This document shows positions 1 to 7,680 of a DNA stretch of 44,921 nucleotides, one piece after another (the first letter of the stretch is position 1; each line of letters starts with the position of its first letter). The notes beneath the pieces were generated by a model. That model was not told the origin of the DNA and searched no databases. It was given only the letters and a program-made list of their open reading frames with translations. The DNA lies in assembly GCA_945890715.1 (NCBI GenBank), contig CAMDCX010000013.1, forward strand, positions 1 to 44,921, written 5' to 3'. Source of the DNA: PVC group bacterium (lineage in GTDB: Bacteria > Verrucomicrobiota > Kiritimatiellia > CAIKKV01 > CAITUY01). Both the position numbers and the translations under genes were made by a program.

Positions 1-113
1 GAGATGAGCGGCTGGTTCCACCACGCAAGATCCGCGTCAGGACTTTTTTGAATTCCGTCCTTAAACCGATCCCGTAAGCGCTGCGCCCTAAATTTTGACA
101 ACCATTGTTTCAT
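1..113 (-). CDS. Partial gene at left edge, unknown function
   Basis: An open frame starts at the ATG whose complement lies at 111-113 and runs without a stop off the left end of the window, giving 37 codons beginning MKQWLSKFRAQRLRDRF. AGGA stands five bases before the ATG, a reasonable ribosome site. The N-terminus is basic and rich in Trp and Arg, with no signal peptide or membrane segment. I do not recognise the family; only the start is here. It is divergent from holA and separated from it by a palindromic element. Confidence 0.45.
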   Translation of the reverse strand, partial: MKQWLSKFRAQRLRDRFKDGIQKSPDADLAWWNQPLI

Positions 114-126
114 AATAATCCTAAAA

Positions 127-285
127 GAAGAGTTTGAACAGAAGTCGCAAAGCTCGCGAAGGCTGGTGCGGCGAGTACGCCTCACCAGCGTGAATTAATA
201 TCTCATTCAAAACGACGGCGTTTGCGCCGCAGGCAAAACAATTTTCTTCTTCGCGGGCTTTGCGACTTCTGTTCAAATTCTCTTC
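127..285. repeat. Palindromic MITE-like repeat with ~35-bp terminal inverted repeats
   Basis: The arm at 127-161 (with core GAACAGAAGTCGCAAAG) is repeated inverted at 249-285 (core CTTTGCGACTTCTGTTC) with only a few differences. Inside, 162-173 pairs with 178-189 (11 of 12 bases) around an AGTA loop, and a smaller GC-rich palindrome lies near 210-222. The whole can fold as a long hairpin with side arms. It holds no convincing gene; the 67-codon minus-strand frame through it is a product of the palindrome. Elements with a GCAAAG/CGCGAAG core occur as dispersed repeats in many environmental bacterial genomes (general knowledge, not checked). Confidence 0.75.
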
Positions 286-367
286 CGTTCCCATCCGTGG
301 AATCATGTGACAAACCAGGGCCAAACTGATAGAAGCATTAATACATTTTTGGAGCCGACTGGCAAGG

Positions 368-1459
368 ATGACTAACCGGAAACAAGCCTATCTATTAATG
401 GGGGATGACGAGTATCCCCTGACCACCGCCGCCCGCGAGTTGGTGAACCAGCTGGTTCCCGCTGCGGAACAGGCCTTTGGGCTGGAAATCATCGAGGGTC
501 GGTCGGATTCGGAGGATGAGGCGGTGGCGATCATCAAACGCTGCCACGAAGCGTTGGTGACCCCGGGTTTTCTCATGGTTCGCGGAAAGCTCGTCTGGTG
601 GCGATCCGTCACGTTTCTCGGAGATGTGAAACTCTCTGCAAATGAGGCGGTTAAGGCGGCCCTGAAGGAGCTGACGGGGGCGCTGGAGACCGGGCGTGCG
701 GGGGATGCCACGCTTCTCATGACGGCCCCCAAGCTGGACAAGCGATCCGCCCTCTATAAACTTTTTTCCTCCCGGTTCGAAGTTCGTGAGTTCATGCTGC
801 CTGAGAAGGCGTACCAGGTTGAGCAGATGGCGAGGGAGAAGATTCCGCGGGCGTTGAAGGATCGGGGAATTACGGCCGATGCCGATGCGTTGGAACTGAT
901 GCAGGCGCGGGTGGGGGCCGATTCAAGGCTGATTGAAATGGAGGCGGAAAAACTCGCGCTGTTTCTCGGGGAGCGCCGCCGTGCGACCCGGCAGGATGTG
1001 CAGGCGGTGGTATCGGCCACTCCGACCTCGGCAATGTGGGATCTTCAGGACGCCGTGGGTGAGCGTAATTTAAAGGAAGCTCTGGAGATTGTCGGGGAAT
1101 TTCTGGCTGGCAAGGAGAACCCGATCGGAATTGTGATTTCACTCATGAACCGCGTGCGGGATTTGATGCTTTACCGGGAAGCGTTGGATCAGGGCTGGTT
1201 GCGGCTCGGGGGGCGACAGGCGGAGTGGGGAGGGATGCCGGAGGAGGCAGAAGCTCTTCTGGCGGCGGTTTTCAAGCGCGACCCGCGCTCAATTCATCCC
1301 TTTGTTGTGGGGAAAATGGCCGGACAGGCCCGGCTTTATACGGCCGCCGAACTGAAGCGTAACCAGAGCCTGCTAATGGAGGCTCATGAATCCCTGGTGT
1401 CCAGTCGTGTCTCAGGCCAGACCGTTCTGGAGCTAACCCTTGTCCGGATGACTCGTTGA
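368..1459 (+). CDS. holA: DNA polymerase III subunit delta
   Basis: This is the delta subunit of the replicative clamp loader, which opens the beta sliding clamp so that it can be loaded on primed DNA. The 363 residues match the usual length (about 330-350). The N-terminal part (from YLLMGDDEYPL) is the delta-type AAA+-like fold without a functional Walker A, the middle has the family's VGADSRLIEMEAEKLALF region that precedes the helical lid, and the C-terminus (about 225-355) is the helical collar domain with ENPIGIVISLMNRVRDLMLYRE. ATG at 368 is the first in frame. Its last 27 bases overlap the 3' end of the convergent DUF1844 gene. Confidence is high on the family pattern. Confidence 0.93.
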   Translation: MTNRKQAYLLMGDDEYPLTTAARELVNQLVPAAEQAFGLEIIEGRSDSEDEAVAIIKRCHEALVTPGFLMVRGKLVWWRSVTFLGDVKLSANEAVKAALKELTGALETGRAGDATLLMTAPKLDKRSALYKLFSSRFEVREFMLPEKAYQVEQMAREKIPRALKDRGITADADALELMQARVGADSRLIEMEAEKLALFLGERRRATRQDVQAVVSATPTSAMWDLQDAVGERNLKEALEIVGEFLAGKENPIGIVISLMNRVRDLMLYREALDQGWLRLGGRQAEWGGMPEEAEALLAAVFKRDPRSIHPFVVGKMAGQARLYTAAELKRNQSLLMEAHESLVSSRVSGQTVLELTLVRMTR

Positions 1460-1780
1460 ATCGTCCTTCTTCGCCTCCGGCGCGGGCTCAGCGGGTTTAG
1501 CGGCTGGTGCGGAGGACGCCGTTTCCACATAGTTCATCTTCAAGGAGGTCAGGGTTGTTTTCAGCAGGCGTTCCTCATCCCGGTCGAGATTTCCCCTGGT
1601 CTTGGCCTCGATCATCTCCACCATATCAATGGTGGCCTGGGCGGCGTCCAGGTTCAGTTCCGTTTTGCCGGTCATCGGGTTGATGATTTTTCCCAAATGC
1701 TGCATGGCGGAAGAGGACAGCATGATGACCAGTTGCATGAACATGGCCTTGTTCATTTCAGCAGGGGCAGGATCTGACAT
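1433..1780 (-). CDS. DUF1844 domain protein
   Basis: A 115-residue protein. Residues about 5-85 fit the DUF1844 pattern: FMQLVIMLSSSAMQHLGKI, then NLDAAQATIDMVEMIEAKTRGNL and a final EERLLKTTLTSLKMNYVE. This family is small, predicted helical, widespread in PVC and delta-type bacteria and of unknown function. The last 30 residues are an Ala/Pro/Lys-rich tail, probably disordered. AAGGA lies ahead of the ATG at 1780. It follows the HARE-HTH gene by nine bases and is probably co-transcribed with it; it overlaps the end of holA tail to tail. Confidence 0.8.
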   Translation of the reverse strand: MSDPAPAEMNKAMFMQLVIMLSSSAMQHLGKIINPMTGKTELNLDAAQATIDMVEMIEAKTRGNLDRDEERLLKTTLTSLKMNYVETASSAPAAKPAEPAPEAKKDDSTSHPDKG

Positions 1781-1789
1781 GAGGGGTCC

Positions 1790-2167
1790 TTACTTCGCGG
1801 GGTTACGCACGACGAACAGGCCGGGTGATGCCTTTTTAAAGGTCCGGTCGGTGTACATCTTGACGTTCAGGGCGTTGATGGGTTCCTGTGAACGCCACTG
1901 ATAGCCCTCGCCGAGGCTGGCTTCGTAGAGATCCTGAACAGACATGGGTCGCTCGGACTTCGTCAGAATGGTGGTGATCAGTTCCCGGAGGCTGGGCTGG
2001 GCCTTGCGCGGCAGGCGCATATTCCGGATGGACACGCTCAGGGGCGGCTCGCGCTTCTGTGCTTTTTTCAGAATCTCCGCCATTTCCACTTCCAGAACTT
2101 CAATCTTCCGGCGGATGTTCATGATTTTCTTCAGGTCGTCAGCTCGCAATTCATTCAAATTGATCAT
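1790..2167 (-). CDS. HARE-HTH (HB1/ASXL-type) small protein
   Basis: The start is set at the ATG at 2167 because AAAGGAG lies five bases upstream; a longer frame to 2206 lacks such a site. The 125-residue product has an N-terminal coiled-coil-like helix (about 5-40, KKIMNIRRKIEVLEVEMAEILKKAQ) and a C-terminal winged-helix-like domain (about 58-122, SLRELITTILTKSERPMSVQDLYEA ... NALNVKMYTDRTF in part). The second part resembles the HARE-HTH domain, found in chromatin proteins and in bacterial restriction or transcription proteins, where a DNA-binding or DNA-state-sensing role is proposed. The exact role here is unknown. It is followed by the DUF1844 gene. Confidence 0.62.
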   Translation of the reverse strand: MINLNELRADDLKKIMNIRRKIEVLEVEMAEILKKAQKREPPLSVSIRNMRLPRKAQPSLRELITTILTKSERPMSVQDLYEASLGEGYQWRSQEPINALNVKMYTDRTFKKASPGLFVVRNPAK

Positions 2168-2323
2168 GGTCACTCCTTTGTCGTTATTTAAACGGGCATT
2201 ATACATAGAGATAATGATGGATCAACTAGTATTTTGCTGATTATAGAAGGGTCTTATGTCTATGCGGGAATGCAGGGGGCATTTGGGCGCATGGCGCTTT
2301 CCGTTGGGGTTTATCTAAATAAT

Positions 2324-2394
2324 AATCGTAATCATAATCGTAATCGTAATCGACTGCCCCGGAAAGGATTACGATTACGATTATGATTACGATT
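2324..2394. repeat. AATCRT hexamer palindrome, copy 1
   Basis: The arm at 2324-2351 is made of AATCGT and AATCAT hexamers and is perfectly complementary, over 28 bases, to 2367-2394; the 15-base loop is GACTGCCCCGGAAAG. It lies inside the MITE-like element. Near-identical hexamer palindromes occur at 16107-16183 and, shorter, at 21871-21894. Confidence 0.85.
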
Positions 2395-2494
2395 ACGAAA
2401 GGAAATTTCAATAATCACAATCTCGCAAACGATTCTAAAACACCAGCAAATACAGGGTATTGTGCTCGTGAGACGGTGCCTATGGGATGACAGT

Positions 2495-2520
2495 GATTAG
2501 GATTACGATTACGATTAGGA
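2495..2520. repeat. Single-sided hexamer run (GATTAS type)
   Basis: A run of GATTAG/GATTACGATTACGATTAG units in the same orientation as the downstream arm of the neighbouring palindrome. It sits close to the right inverted repeat of the MITE-like element. Confidence 0.6.
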
Positions 2521-2631
2521 TGGGTGTTGCCCCTTACGGAAGTGCCATGCGCCCAGGGGGCATTTGTCCCGCGTTATGACCCTTGGATTCCGGTGAGGCG
2601 CCTGTTATGATCCGACAAAAGAGGAGAGTCC

Positions 2632-3075
2632 ATGAGTGCGCTCGATAAACTTCGGATTCGTGATTTGAGGGTTCGGTGCCGGGTTGGGGTGACGGCCGAG
2701 GAGCGGCGTCTGCCTCAGGATGTGGTGATTACGGTGACGATGCATGTCGACCTTCAGAAGGCCTGCCGCAGCGACAGGCTGGGTGACACGGTTGATTATA
2801 AAGCGGTGAAGAAAGCCGTTCTGGCGGAGTGCGAGAAGAAGACCTTCCGGTTGATTGAGCGAATGGCCCAACGGGTGGCCGAATTGGCTCTGGTGGATTC
2901 TCGCGTCCTGCAGGTCGATGTGATTGTTCAAAAGCAGGGGGCGCTCCGGTTTGCCCGGTGTAGCGAAGTGGAGATCAGTAGGGAAAAGAATCCAGAAGTC
3001 AGAATCCAGAATCCAGAAGTCAAATCCAGAGTTCGGAAGATGGGGGCGGGAGAACGGAGGAAGCAGGATGAATAA
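2632..3075 (+). CDS. folB: Dihydroneopterin aldolase
   Basis: FolB cleaves 7,8-dihydroneopterin to 6-hydroxymethyl-dihydropterin and glycolaldehyde in folate synthesis. The core (residues about 1-118) shows the family's [17 protein letters not shown] start with the pterin-binding Glu region, [12 protein letters not shown] with the conserved Tyr, and [14 protein letters not shown] with the conserved Lys. GAGGAG lies eight bases before the ATG. The family is normally about 120 residues; here a charged tail of about 30 residues follows, encoded by a short tandem repeat (2989-3029), so it is probably a recent read-through extension. The stop overlaps the folE start by eight bases, indicating translational coupling. 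Confidence 0.88.
   Translation: MSALDKLRIRDLRVRCRVGVTAEERRLPQDVVITVTMHVDLQKACRSDRLGDTVDYKAVKKAVLAECEKKTFRLIERMAQRVAELALVDSRVLQVDVIVQKQGALRFARCSEVEISREKNPEVRIQNPEVKSRVRKMGAGERRKQDE
2989..3029 (+). repeat. Short tandem repeat inside folB 3' end
   Basis: Two near-identical units of about 21 bases, AATCCAGAAGTCAGAATCCAG and the next starting AATCCAGAAGTCAAATCCAG. The repeat is translated as the NPEV-type tail of FolB. Confidence 0.8.
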
Positions 3076-3625
3076 GAAACGGGTAGCGGCGCTGGTCAGG
3101 GAATTAATTCAGGAAATCGGGGAGGATCCGACGCGGGAAGGATTGATCAAGACGCCCGAGCGGGTGGCCGACGCCTATGACTTCCTGACCTCGGGCTATC
3201 GAACCACGGCGCGGCGTGTGATCAACAACGCGATGTTCAATGCCGAGGCCAACAACATGGTGTTGCTGAAAAACGTGGAAGTGTACAGTCTGTGCGAACA
3301 TCACATGCTCCCGTTTTTCGGGTCATGCCATATCGGCTATATTCCCCGAAAAAAAGTATTGGGCGTGAGCAAGCTGGCGCGGATTGTGGATTGTTATTCC
3401 CGGCGGCTTCAGATCCAGGAGCGGCTGACCGCCCAAATTGCCCACGATATCATGGATGCGATCAACCCCGAGGGGGTGGGGGTGGTGATAGAATGCCGCC
3501 ACCTGTGCATGATCATGCGGGGTGTCGAGAAGCAGGATTCCGTCATGGTCACTTCCTCGGTTCTCGGTAGCTTCCACAACGACACCTCAACCCGTGCCGA
3601 ATTTCTCAGTCTGGTCGGAAAGTAA
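3068..3625 (+). CDS. folE: GTP cyclohydrolase I (FolE type 1A)
   Basis: FolE opens and rearranges GTP to dihydroneopterin triphosphate, the first step of folate (and queuosine) synthesis. The start is [10 protein letters not shown] at 3068; upstream codons in this frame lie inside the folB tail. The 185-residue product has the zinc site: Cys and His in [12 protein letters not shown] and the later Cys in [35 protein letters not shown] and the [10 protein letters not shown]-terminal motif are typical. Length is normal for the decameric bacterial enzyme. It overlaps folB, which acts two steps later in the pathway, so the pair forms a folate operon. Confidence 0.95.
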   Translation: MNKKRVAALVRELIQEIGEDPTREGLIKTPERVADAYDFLTSGYRTTARRVINNAMFNAEANNMVLLKNVEVYSLCEHHMLPFFGSCHIGYIPRKKVLGVSKLARIVDCYSRRLQIQERLTAQIAHDIMDAINPEGVGVVIECRHLCMIMRGVEKQDSVMVTSSVLGSFHNDTSTRAEFLSLVGK

Positions 3626-3641
3626 TCTTTAAGGTGATCCC

Positions 3642-5012
3642 ATGTCGCGCATCGAACATGATCTGCTGGGGGAACTGGCCATTCCAGACGGGGTGCTTTA
3701 CGGGATTCAAACCCAGCGGGCGCGTCTGAATTTCAAGGCCGCCGGCCGACCGGTTCATCCGGCCCTGATTGCCGCTCTCGCGCAGGTCAAGCTGGCGTGT
3801 GCCAAAACCAATGCGGAATGCGGGTTTCTTCCCCGGGATACGGCTGATGCCATTATTTCGGCATGCGAGACGATACTCCATGGCGGGCATCAGGAGCAGT
3901 TTGTGACCGATGCCCTTCAGGGCGGAGCCGGAACCTCGACCCATATGAATGTCAATGAGGTGGTTGCCCGGCTTGCCTCCCAACAACTCGGCCGTCCTGT
4001 GGATCCGTTTGATCATGTCAATCTACACCAATCCACCAACGACACCTATCCGACCGCCCTCCGGGTGGCGGCCATCACGCTGCTCCGTCAGTTGGAGCCT
4101 GTTGTGGTGGGTCTTCAGGAGGCCTTTCAGGCCAAGGAGCGTGAGTTTGCGGATGTGGTCAAGTTGGGGCGAACCCAGCTCCGGGATGCGTTGCCAGTCA
4201 CACTGGGCCGGGAATTCGGAGCTTATGCCAATGCGCTGACCCGCGACCGGTGGAGAATTTTTCAATGTGTCGAACGCCTTCGCGTGGTGAATCTGGGGGG
4301 GACGGCCGTGGGAACGGGCATGAATGCCCCCCGGAAGTATATTTTCGGGGTGGTCGAAAAACTGCGGGACGTGACGGGCCTGAACCTCGCCCGCGCCGAA
4401 AACCTCATGGATGCCACCCAGAATCAGGATGCGTTGGTCGAGGTATCGGGGATTCTCCGGGCTCATGCGGTTAACCTGGTTAAGATCGCGCGGGATCTCC
4501 GCCTGATGGCGAGTGGACCGGAAGGGGGATTGGGCGAGATTGAACTGCCCGCCATTCAGCCGGGGTCAACCCTGATGCCCGGCAAAGTGAATCCCGTCAT
4601 CCCGGAGATGGTGATCCAGGCCGCCTATCGGGTTATGGCTCATGATCATGAGATAAGTCTGGTTGTGATGTCGGGTGAATTGGAGCTTAACGCCTTTCTT
4701 CCCCTCGCGGCGGATGCCCTTCTGGATTCCCTGGATTTGCTTCGCCGGGCGGATGCGGCCTTTGCGGAATCCTGTGTTATGGGGATCGTCGCCCGGGTTG
4801 ATCACTGTCGTCGGACGATGGAAAAGTCGCATGAGCTTCTGGCTGCGTTGATTCCGAAGATCGGGCATGAGAAGGCCGTCGAGGTCGCGCGCTTGATGAG
4901 AGAAGGGGCTTTGACGATCCGTGAGGCCGTTCGAAAAACCGGCGGAGTGCCGGATTCCAAACTTGATGAGTGGCTTTCGACCGAACGGCTTTGCGAACTT
5001 GGCTGGAAATAA
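3642..5012 (+). CDS. aspA: Aspartate ammonia-lyase (aspartase/fumarase family)
   Basis: It belongs to the aspartase/fumarase superfamily, which eliminates ammonia or water across fumarate as a homotetramer. The 456 residues have all three conserved regions: GGAGTSTHMNVNEVVA, LHQSTNDTYPTALR and the mobile loop GSTLMPGKVNPVIPEM with the catalytic Ser at about 309. The VNPVIPEM ending of the loop resembles aspartase (VNPVVPE) more than fumarase (VNPTQ), and TLGREFGAYA also fits aspartase. A fumarase or other ammonia-lyase activity remains possible. AAGGTG lies ahead of the ATG. It starts 16 bases after folE and leads the run of oxidoreductase genes downstream. Confidence 0.8.
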   Translation: MSRIEHDLLGELAIPDGVLYGIQTQRARLNFKAAGRPVHPALIAALAQVKLACAKTNAECGFLPRDTADAIISACETILHGGHQEQFVTDALQGGAGTSTHMNVNEVVARLASQQLGRPVDPFDHVNLHQSTNDTYPTALRVAAITLLRQLEPVVVGLQEAFQAKEREFADVVKLGRTQLRDALPVTLGREFGAYANALTRDRWRIFQCVERLRVVNLGGTAVGTGMNAPRKYIFGVVEKLRDVTGLNLARAENLMDATQNQDALVEVSGILRAHAVNLVKIARDLRLMASGPEGGLGEIELPAIQPGSTLMPGKVNPVIPEMVIQAAYRVMAHDHEISLVVMSGELELNAFLPLAADALLDSLDLLRRADAAFAESCVMGIVARVDHCRRTMEKSHELLAALIPKIGHEKAVEVARLMREGALTIREAVRKTGGVPDSKLDEWLSTERLCELGWK

Positions 5013-5015
5013 ACT

Positions 5016-5034
5016 CAAGGGCGGGACGCCCTTG
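5016..5034. repeat. Short stem-loop after aspA
   Basis: CAAGGGCG pairs perfectly with CGCCCTTG around a GGA loop, just after the aspA stop. It lacks a following T-tract, so it is more likely a REP-like palindrome or mRNA-end stabiliser than a rho-independent terminator. Confidence 0.6.
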
Positions 5035-5056
5035 CCACATAAAGAGACATGATGTC

Positions 5057-6619
5057 ATGAGCGTCCATCTATTCAAGCCTGATGTGGAGGGGCAGTATCC
5101 GGATTATCTGCGGGATGAGTCCCGGAGACGAGGTCAGGCGGATTGGATTTCCTTCGCTGCTTCCGAGGAGGATATCCGGAAGGTTCTCCTCTCGCGGCAC
5201 GCCATTACGACCCAGGGAGCCCGCACCGGCATCACCGGTGGAGCGGTACCGGATGGTGGACATATCCTGAACTTAAGCCGGATGACTCAGGTCACGGGAC
5301 TGCGGCTGGATTCTGCCCGGAATGAGCTGTTTATGACCGTCCAGCCCGGTCTCTCCTTGCTGGAATTGAGAAAACTTTTGCAGACCTGCGAATTTGATTC
5401 CACGGGATGGACTCAGGAGTCATTATCAGCCTTAAATCAGTTGAAGCGATTTCCTTGCTATTTTTTTCCTCCCGACCCCACGGAAACTTCGGCTTCAATC
5501 GGGGGGATGGTGGCCTGTAATGCCTCGGGAGCCTGCACGTTTCGATACGGTGCCACCCGTACCTATATCGAGGCGATGCGGGTTATGCTTGCCGACGGCT
5601 CTGTGATTTCGCTTCGAAGGGGGCGGGAACGCGCGACCGGACAGGCCTTTTTACTTCACACGACGGATGGGCGTGAACGATCCGGCCGGTTACCTGATTA
5701 CACCATGCCCGCGGTGAAAAATGCGGCCGGATTTTTCGTATCCAAAGACATGGACCTGATCGATCTTTTTATCGGTTCCGAAGGAACGCTGGGTGTCATT
5801 TCAGAGATTGAAATACGATTAATCCGCACCCCTGAGTGCCGTTGGGGGGTGATGGCATTTTTCCCCTCCGAAGCCACAGCTGTGGAATTTGTTAAAACCG
5901 TCAGGGCGCTTCCGCCAGGAGAACGCCCTGCCGCTGTTGAATATTTTGATTGTCATGCCCTTGATTTGCTGAGGAGGCAAAAACAGGAGAATCCCGGCGG
6001 TCTGGATATCCCCGCCCTGCCGCTGGAGTACCATACGGCGATCTACCTGGAGTACCATGGCGGGGAAGATCAGGTGAGTGCGGCGGTCGCTGAACTTCCG
6101 GAGAAGATGACGGCGGCGGGCGGGACTTCAGAGGCGTCCTGGATCGCCGATTCGGATCGGGAATTAGAGCGGTTTAAAGAGTTTCGACACGCTGTTCCCG
6201 AGCAGGTGAATCGGGTTATTGATGAGCGGAGAAAAAAAGAGCCGGAATTAACAAAACTTGGCACGGATATGGCTGTTTTAAATTCAGAATTGTCGTCAGT
6301 TATGGACTTGTATCGTAACGCTTTGAAATCGACAGGGTTGGAGTATGTGATTTTCGGTCATATTGGGAACAATCACGTGCATGTGAATATTCTGCCTCGA
6401 ACCCTGAGGGAGTATCAGCAGGGAAAGGAACTGTATCTGCAGTGGGCGCGCCAGGTTATTCAGTGGGGTGGGACGGTTTCTGCTGAACATGGGATCGGGA
6501 AGTTCAAGGTGGCCTTGCTTCGGGAAATGCTGGGGGATCAGGTTTTGGGAAAAATGAGGGAGCTGAAGCGGGTATTTGATCCGGATGCAATCCTGAATAA
6601 GGGAAATTTGTTCGCATGA
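5057..6619 (+). CDS. FAD-linked oxidase of the GlcD / D-lactate dehydrogenase family
   Basis: A 520-residue VAO-type flavoprotein that oxidises a 2-hydroxy acid. The FAD-binding domain (about 35-250) has QGARTGITGGAVPDGG and SIGGMVACNASGACTFRYG, the PP-loop-like segments that hold FAD, plus IGSEGTLGVISEIEIRL. The C-terminal FAD-oxidase domain has GHIGNNHVHVNI (about 434) and SAEHGIGKFK (about 475), the substrate/metal His motifs of GlcD, D-lactate and D-2-hydroxyglutarate dehydrogenases. The substrate cannot be told from sequence alone. ATG at 5057 is preferred over the frame's earlier start, which lies inside aspA. It overlaps the next gene by ATGA. Confidence 0.85.
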   Translation: MSVHLFKPDVEGQYPDYLRDESRRRGQADWISFAASEEDIRKVLLSRHAITTQGARTGITGGAVPDGGHILNLSRMTQVTGLRLDSARNELFMTVQPGLSLLELRKLLQTCEFDSTGWTQESLSALNQLKRFPCYFFPPDPTETSASIGGMVACNASGACTFRYGATRTYIEAMRVMLADGSVISLRRGRERATGQAFLLHTTDGRERSGRLPDYTMPAVKNAAGFFVSKDMDLIDLFIGSEGTLGVISEIEIRLIRTPECRWGVMAFFPSEATAVEFVKTVRALPPGERPAAVEYFDCHALDLLRRQKQENPGGLDIPALPLEYHTAIYLEYHGGEDQVSAAVAELPEKMTAAGGTSEASWIADSDRELERFKEFRHAVPEQVNRVIDERRKKEPELTKLGTDMAVLNSELSSVMDLYRNALKSTGLEYVIFGHIGNNHVHVNILPRTLREYQQGKELYLQWARQVIQWGGTVSAEHGIGKFKVALLREMLGDQVLGKMRELKRVFDPDAILNKGNLFA

Positions 6620-7659
6620 TGAAAACCGTTGTTTTGACAGGTATTGAGGCGATGGACTATCGCGAGGCGCCGATGCCGTGCATCGCCCGTGACTATGAAG
6701 TCTTGTTGAGGGTGGCTGCCGTCGGGGTTTGCGGATCAGATGTTCACTATTATGCCTCCGGACGGATCGGTAGCCAGGTGGTGAAGTATCCCTTTGTTGT
6801 GGGGCATGAATGTTCGGCTGTTGTTGAAAAGGTGGGCCGGTCGGTGACGCGGGTTCGGGCCGGGGATCGGGTGGCCGTAGAGCCAGCCATCTCCTGTTGG
6901 ACGTGTGATCAGTGTCTTCAGGGGCGCCCGCATACCTGTCGTAACCTCCGTTTTTTGGGATGTCCGGGGCAGGCCGATGGGTGTCTTTCCGAATTTATCG
7001 TCATGCCTGAGGATTGTTGTTACCCGATTCCGGCCTCCATGACATTTGAACAGGCGGCGATCAGTGAGCCGCTTTCCATTGGCGTATATGCCGTCACTCT
7101 GGCGGAGGTAATGCCCGGAGCACGGATTGGTATTCTGGGAGCCGGCCCCATCGGGCTGTCCGTCATGATCGCCGCCCGTGAGGCTGGAGCCGAAGCCGTG
7201 TACATGACAGACCGGCGTGATGCCCGCATTCAGGTTGCCCGCGCTGCCGGCGCCACTTGGGCGGGGAATCCCGATCAGGAGGATGTGGTCGGGGCCATCG
7301 TTTCCGCAGAGCCTCTTTTGCTGGATGTGGTCGTGGAGTGTTGCGGTCAGCAGGCGGCGGTAGATCAGGCGGCGGCGCTCTTGAAGCCTGGCGGAAAATT
7401 AATGATGGTGGGGATTCCTGAGACGGCTTGCATTTCGCTTCCCATCGATGTTGTCCGGCGCAAGGAGATCTGTTTCCAGAATGTCAGACGGCAGAATCAT
7501 TGCCTTCAGGTGGCCTTGAATCTGATTGCGAGTGGCCGGGTGAATATGGATTTCATGGTGACGCATCGGTTTCCGTTTTCAGAGACACAGAAGGCCTTTT
7601 CGCTGGTGCATGACTACCGGGATGGCGTGGTGAAGGCCATGGTGTCGCTCCACGGCTGA
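6616..7659 (+). CDS. Zinc-dependent MDR dehydrogenase (sorbitol/xylitol dehydrogenase type)
   Basis: Medium-chain dehydrogenase that oxidises a polyol or secondary alcohol with NAD(P). Catalytic zinc ligands are Cys39 in GVCGSDVHYY, His in VVGHEC and the Glu of AISEPLSIGVYAV. The four Cys of the structural zinc lobe are present in CWTCDQCLQGRPHTC. The Rossmann motif is GILGAGPIGLSV. Length (347) and the DVHYY motif match the polyol dehydrogenase branch; threonine dehydrogenase is less likely. Its ATGATG start overlaps the stop of the FAD oxidase, so the two are translationally coupled and may act on successive intermediates, for example a polyol- or hydroxy-acid-derived substrate (inference). 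Confidence 0.88.
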   Translation: MMKTVVLTGIEAMDYREAPMPCIARDYEVLLRVAAVGVCGSDVHYYASGRIGSQVVKYPFVVGHECSAVVEKVGRSVTRVRAGDRVAVEPAISCWTCDQCLQGRPHTCRNLRFLGCPGQADGCLSEFIVMPEDCCYPIPASMTFEQAAISEPLSIGVYAVTLAEVMPGARIGILGAGPIGLSVMIAAREAGAEAVYMTDRRDARIQVARAAGATWAGNPDQEDVVGAIVSAEPLLLDVVVECCGQQAAVDQAAALLKPGGKLMMVGIPETACISLPIDVVRRKEICFQNVRRQNHCLQVALNLIASGRVNMDFMVTHRFPFSETQKAFSLVHDYRDGVVKAMVSLHG

Positions 7660-7680
7660 AATTCCTAGGCAGGTACGCAT

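Larger units (their letters stand above)
2274..2566. mobile_element. MITE-like element with terminal inverted repeats and flanking direct repeats
   Basis: The element body (about 2285-2554, 270 bp) begins GGGCGCATGGCGCTTTCCG and ends with the imperfect inverse (CGGAAGTGCCATGCGCCC); the two 25-bp arms match with one indel and a few changes. Immediately outside, AGGGGGCATTT occurs on both sides (2274-2284 and 2555-2565), as a target-site duplication would. Inside are a 28-bp perfect hairpin of AATCRT hexamers (2324-2351 with 2367-2394) and a second hexamer run (2495-2520). There is no transposase frame, so a non-autonomous element is inferred. It fills the 460-base gap between the HARE-HTH gene and folB. 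Confidence 0.7.

Noticed and set aside
121-324. 67-codon minus-strand frame
   Set aside because: It spans the palindromic element; its coding look is produced by the repeat arms, and it has no conserved content.
2324-2520. CRISPR-like repeat region
   Set aside because: The repeats are contiguous six-base units arranged as mirror arms, without spacers of regular length; no cas gene is present.
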